A stretch of DNA of 10,155 nucleotides from Bacteroidales bacterium. Lineage in GTDB: Bacteria > Bacteroidota > Bacteroidia > Bacteroidales > Muribaculaceae. Shown piece after piece: positions 7,799-10,155 of the stretch. Both the position numbers and the translations under genes were made by a program. The first letter of the stretch is position 1; each line of letters begins with the position of its first letter. The DNA lies in NCBI GenBank assembly GCA_004553095.1, contig SFMJ01000051.1, forward strand, positions 1 to 10,155, read 5' to 3'. A model generated the notes under the pieces. It made no database searches. It worked only from the letters and a program-made list of their open reading frames with translations, and was not told where the DNA came from.

Positions 7799-7839
7799 AC
7801 ACCCCGGCAGCTCTCTTTGAGCCCCGGGGTGTCTTTTTT
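7799..7839 (+). terminator. Intrinsic terminator of the gcv operon
   Basis: ACACCCCGG (7799-7807) pairs perfectly with CCGGGGTGT (7824-7832). A small inner stem GCTC/GAGC (7810-7813 with 7819-7822) lies around a 5-nt loop. A C and then six T (7834-7839) follow. It lies 69 nt after the lpd stop. On the opposite strand there is no T-run after the hairpin, so it is mainly a + strand terminator. Confidence 0.9.
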
Positions 7840-7860
7840 GTATTTTGCCCTATTCGGTTT

Positions 7861-7969
7861 TATCCTATTCGGCTTCTGTCTATCCGAGCAGATAGGGATT
7901 GCTCTGTCGCTCTATCCTATTCGGCTTCTGTCTATCCGAGCAGATAGGGATTGCTCTGTCGCTCTATCC
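7861..7969. repeat. 52-bp tandem duplication covering the 3' end of the minus-strand hydrolase gene
   Basis: Bases 7861-7912 and 7913-7964 are identical 52-bp copies, and the match continues for 5 nt (TATCC, 7965-7969). Copy 2 contains the last codons and the TAG stop (7932-7934) of the hydrolase gene plus 19 nt beyond. Copy 1 is therefore a spare, non-coding copy of the gene's ERQSNPYLLG-stop tail. Since 52 is not a multiple of 3, it is out of frame with the gene. A further CCTATTCGG at 7849-7857 may be the remnant of a third copy. The flanking GGATA on the minus strand suggests slippage at a short match. Confidence 0.92.
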
Positions 7970-8576
7970 CGATCGTCGTCTCAGGCCCATGTCCCGGATG
8001 GACATGAGTCTCTTCCGGCAGCATCATAAGCCTCTCTATGTTCGATTTTATCAACTGATGATAATCCCCTCCCGGAAGGTCGCTCCTCCCTATCGATCCG
8101 GCAAATAGCGTATCTCCTACCATCACATTACCCCCCTTGCGGTCATATAGCGAGATCCCACCGGGCGAATGACCCGGTGTGTGGATCACCTCCAATTCTT
8201 CGTTGCCCACTGCGATCTTGTCGCCATGTGACAAGGGCTCAAATTCTTCCACATTCGCGATCTTTTCCACCACGCCAAACATCTGTGCCTGCATCTCGAT
8301 GCGCTCTCCCAAGAAGCGGTCTTCAGGATGAGCATACACCGGCACACCATATTCTTTCATTATAAAGCGGTTGCCGGCCACATGGTCGATGTGAAGATGC
8401 GTGTTGATCACTTTCGTGATCTTGAGCTCATACTTCTCTACAGCCCTCTTTATGGCTGTCTCTTCATACCTATTCACCATCCCCGGGTCTACCACCACAC
8501 ACTCCCGTGTGGCAGCATCATACACCAAGTATGTGTTAACCCCAAAGAAGGAAAAACCAAATTTCAAAATCTCCAT
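7932..8576 (-). CDS. Metallo-beta-lactamase-fold hydrolase (YcbL/glyoxalase II-like), copy A
   Basis: A 214-residue cytoplasmic metal-dependent hydrolase. Metal ligands visible are HLHIDH (60-65, after TH.H.DH style THLHIDH), His136 in TPGHSPGG, Asp155 in GDTLF and His196 in HPGHGPET. The C-terminal NPYL (209-212) is typical of YcbL-like proteins. It lacks the extra C-terminal domain of true glyoxalase II, so hydrolysis of a thioester such as S-lactoylglutathione is possible but unproven; Bacteroidota often lack glutathione. It is last in the minus-strand cluster, 99 nt after rsmG. Its ATG precedes a normal MEILKFGF start. Its stop lies inside the 52-bp tandem repeat, but the protein end looks intact. 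It is a paralogue of the hydrolase at 9339-9977. Confidence 0.9.
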   Translation of the reverse strand: MEILKFGFSFFGVNTYLVYDAATRECVVVDPGMVNRYEETAIKRAVEKYELKITKVINTHLHIDHVAGNRFIMKEYGVPVYAHPEDRFLGERIEMQAQMFGVVEKIANVEEFEPLSHGDKIAVGNEELEVIHTPGHSPGGISLYDRKGGNVMVGDTLFAGSIGRSDLPGGDYHQLIKSNIERLMMLPEETHVHPGHGPETTIGIERQSNPYLLG

Positions 8577-8595
8577 AAGTAAGTTCTTCTATGTC

Positions 8596-8625
8596 CAGTC
8601 CTGCTGTTTGTGCAGTCCTACTGTT
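8596..8625. repeat. Short direct repeat between rsmG and hydrolase A
   Basis: CAGTCCTGCTGTT (8596-8608) and CAGTCCTACTGTT (8613-8625) match at 12 of 13 positions with a 17-nt spacing. They abut the hairpin at 8626-8646. Together these occupy about half of the 99-nt gap between rsmG and the next gene. The function is unknown. Confidence 0.6.
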
Positions 8626-8646
8626 CTCGGCGATTCCATCGCCGAG
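8626..8646 (-). terminator. Perfect GC-rich hairpin after rsmG
   Basis: CTCGGCGAT (8626-8634) and ATCGCCGAG (8638-8646) form a perfect 9-bp stem with a 3-nt loop. The hairpin begins 29 nt after the rsmG stop on the minus strand. No T-run follows on either strand, so it is not a standard intrinsic terminator. It may cause partial termination, stabilise the rsmG 3' end or adjust expression of the downstream hydrolase. Confidence 0.45.
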
Positions 8647-8675
8647 CCAAGTGCCGCGTAGCCAATTCCTATCTC

Positions 8676-9299
8676 CTACTTTCCGGTTGTATACACGATC
8701 TTTTTTCCGACAAAGAAGTCTTCGTCGAAGTAGTTGCTGATTTCCACCACCTCCGAACGGTCGCGAAGCCGCTTCAGCTCTTCCCCAAGCTCCCCACCTT
8801 TCAGGGTGATCAACCCGTTGGGCAACGCGTTCCGATGCTGGTTGCTGATGTTCTTCCGACAGATCTTTAGCAGGTCTTCCTGCGGCATCACCGCGCGACT
8901 CACCACAAAGTCAAATTGCTCGTTACATTCCGCTACATCCCCATGCTGAAAGGTCACATTCTTTAGCCCACATGCCGCAGCCACCTCTTGTGCCACGCGC
9001 ACCTTCTTTCCCGTACGATCCACCAAATGAAAGTGCACCTCGGGAAACATTACCGCCAATGGTATTCCCGGAAAACCTCCACCGGTGCCGAAGTCCAATA
9101 TCCGACTCCCGGGAGTGAAGTGTATGAATTTCGCAATCGCCAAGGAGTGCAAGATGTGCTTCTCTTCCAAGTTGTCGATATCCTTCCGCGAGATCACATT
9201 GATCTTGCTGTTCCAGTCGCGGTAGAGGTTGTTGAGTGCCTCAAACTGCTCTTTCTGCTTATCGGTGATATTTGGAAAGTATTTGATTATCTTGTCCAT
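8676..9299 (-). CDS. rsmG: 16S rRNA (guanine527-N7)-methyltransferase RsmG (GidB)
   Basis: A 207-residue SAM-dependent methyltransferase that makes m7G527 in the 530 loop of 16S rRNA. The SAM-binding motif is RILDFGTGGGFPGIPLAV (66-83), highly specific to RsmG. The N-terminal WNSKINVISRKD (29-40) and H.LHSLAIAKF (48-58) segments, the LVDRTGKKVRV block (92-102) and FVVSRAV (131-137) also match. The length fits the family (about 205-215). It lies 39 nt after the hydrolase at 9339-9977 and before a second hydrolase, so co-transcription is likely. Loss of this enzyme in other bacteria gives low-level streptomycin resistance; nothing here suggests a defect. Confidence 0.96.
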   Translation of the reverse strand: MDKIIKYFPNITDKQKEQFEALNNLYRDWNSKINVISRKDIDNLEEKHILHSLAIAKFIHFTPGSRILDFGTGGGFPGIPLAVMFPEVHFHLVDRTGKKVRVAQEVAAACGLKNVTFQHGDVAECNEQFDFVVSRAVMPQEDLLKICRKNISNQHRNALPNGLITLKGGELGEELKRLRDRSEVVEISNYFDEDFFVGKKIVYTTGK

Positions 9300-9338
9300 A
9301 GAACGTTTGATTGTGAAGGAATGAGTGGGGCTATGATG

Positions 9339-9977
9339 TTAAATATACGGGTTGCAGTCTTTCTCTTGTCTGATGGTGGTGGCTGGTCCATGTCCGCAGT
9401 AAATCCTTGTATTGTCGGGCAGCAGTTCGCCAATGGTTTGCAGGCTATGGATGATATCATCATACGACCCGAGTTCGAAGTCGGTGCGGCCAATACTCAT
9501 GTGAAAGAGGGTGTCGCCAGAGAATGCCAGTTGTTCCTCTTGGCAATAAAGGAATACCGACCCTGGAGTATGTCCAGGTGTCGGTATAACCTTAAAGGTA
9601 TGCTGACCGAATACTATCTCTTCGTTGTCGGCGAAATAACGTCCTACGGATGGTTGCGGATGCTTGAGCGGACTATTGAGAAACAACATCGACTGTCTGT
9701 CGAGGCCGCTCATCAGTACCTCATCTTTTGCGCTCACCCATGGATGGATGCCATAGCGCGAGGTGATAAGGTCGTTGCCGAAGTTATGGTCGAGATGTGC
9801 ATGTGTGGCCACGAGCATCACGGGTTTGAGGCCGTTGCCATCTATATAGTCTGTCAATGCTTGGCGCTCGCTGTCGTAAAAAGCGCCGCAATCAATGATC
9901 ATGCATTCGCCCGACTCATCACTAACCACGTAGGTGTTTTCCTGAAACGGATTGAAGCAAAAGGTCTTGATATTCAT
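9339..9977 (-). CDS. Metallo-beta-lactamase-fold hydrolase (YcbL/glyoxalase II-like), copy B
   Basis: A 212-residue metal-dependent hydrolase. Ligands are THAHLDH (58-64), His136 in TPGHTPGS, Asp155 in SGDTLF and His196 in CGHGPAT. The last three fall at the same residue numbers as in copy A. It ends in CNPYI, equivalent to the NPYL tail of copy A. The proteins are clearly related but well diverged, so they are an old duplication or separate acquisitions, not a recent copy. The N-terminus MNIKTFCFNPFQENTYVV is typical of the family (F..N.Y.V). The substrate is unknown. It lies 58 nt after the malic-enzyme-like gene and 39 nt before rsmG on the minus strand. No convincing promoter box is visible in its upstream gap. 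Confidence 0.9.
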   Translation of the reverse strand: MNIKTFCFNPFQENTYVVSDESGECMIIDCGAFYDSERQALTDYIDGNGLKPVMLVATHAHLDHNFGNDLITSRYGIHPWVSAKDEVLMSGLDRQSMLFLNSPLKHPQPSVGRYFADNEEIVFGQHTFKVIPTPGHTPGSVFLYCQEEQLAFSGDTLFHMSIGRTDFELGSYDDIIHSLQTIGELLPDNTRIYCGHGPATTIRQEKDCNPYI

Positions 9978-10035
9978 ATCTGCAAAATTCCTTATAAATG
10001 CAAAGTCCTGTTTGTCTGCAATATTACTTGTTTGA

Positions 10036-10155
10036 TTATATCAGCCTGCCTTTGACCTTATCCACGTATGCGTCTATCACTGCCACGGCAGTGATGTTTA
10101 CCACATCGCGCACTGAGCATTCGAAGTCGGTGAAGTGGATTGGCTTGTTGAGTCC
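10036..10155 (-). CDS. C-terminal end of a protein resembling NADP malic enzyme (phosphotransacetylase-like domain), partial
   Basis: Only the last 39 codons are inside the window; the gene enters from the right edge and ends at the TAA at 10036-10038. The peptide starts GLNKPIHFTDFECSVRDVVN and continues ITAVAVIDAYVDKVKGRLI. The pattern G.nKP[IV]H.....(S)V.[DR][IV]VN..A[IV]AV.DA resembles the end of the phosphotransacetylase-like domain of MaeB-type malic enzymes (malate to pyruvate and CO2, with NADP+). A stand-alone phosphate acetyl- or butyryltransferase is an alternative. The reading frame is sound; the identity is tentative because so little is visible. Confidence 0.55.
   Translation of the reverse strand, partial: GLNKPIHFTDFECSVRDVVNITAVAVIDAYVDKVKGRLI

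Noticed and set aside
7793..8108. Two small + strand open frames with a repeated peptide LFGFCLSEQIG
   Set aside because: They are translations of the 52-bp tandem repeat and of the strand opposite the hydrolase gene. The first also starts at the gcv terminator.
8824..8833. AACGCGTTCC inside rsmG, matching part of the sulP-flanking repeat
   Set aside because: It is a 10-nt match centred on a palindromic core within coding sequence; this is expected by chance and lacks the flanking AAG/TTA bases.
8988..10055. A 355-codon + strand open frame opposite hydrolase B and part of rsmG
   Set aside because: The opposite strand has two proteins with complete catalytic motifs. The + strand frame shows no known motif and bridges two genes and their gap.

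Overview
The window looks like chromosomal DNA of a Bacteroidales-type member of the Bacteroidota. Three things suggest this: protein style (closest in feel to gut Bacteroidales), the almost complete lack of purine-rich Shine-Dalgarno sequences before confident genes, and a textbook Bacteroides-type promoter (TTTG, 20 nt, TAACTTTG) before gcvT. The coding strand strongly favours codons ending in C, which leaves long open frames on the antisense strand; these are not genes. The genus cannot be named from the sequence alone.

Left part (1-2067): one complete SulP-family anion transporter with a C-terminal STAS domain, preceded by a 127-nt stretch holding the unrecognised end of something upstream. 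A short near-palindromic element (AAGGAACGCG[C/T]TCTTA) occurs just before sulP and twice more just after it. Next comes a long AT-rich inverted repeat whose right arm overlaps the -33 box of the gcvT promoter.

Centre (2068-7839): a compact, complete glycine cleavage operon, gcvT-gcvH-gcvPA-gcvPB-lpd, all on the + strand. It encodes T-, H-, split P- and L-proteins. Together these oxidatively cleave glycine to CO2 and NH3, transfer the methylene carbon to tetrahydrofolate and reduce NAD+. Gaps between genes are 42, -8, 4 and 2 nt, and a strong intrinsic terminator follows lpd. All catalytic residues that can be checked by eye are present.

Right part (7932-10155): a converging minus-strand cluster. 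In transcription order it holds the last 39 codons of a protein resembling the phosphotransacetylase-like end of NADP malic enzyme, a metallo-beta-lactamase-fold hydrolase, rsmG (16S rRNA G527 methyltransferase), and a second, paralogous metallo-beta-lactamase-fold hydrolase. The 3' end of this last gene lies in a 52-bp tandem duplication that leaves a spare copy of its C-terminal codons between the two convergent transcription units.

I do not see a novel multi-gene system. The points worth a second look are non-coding: the gcvT promoter/hairpin arrangement, the short repeats around sulP, the 52-bp duplication, and a direct-repeat plus hairpin in the rsmG-hydrolase gap.
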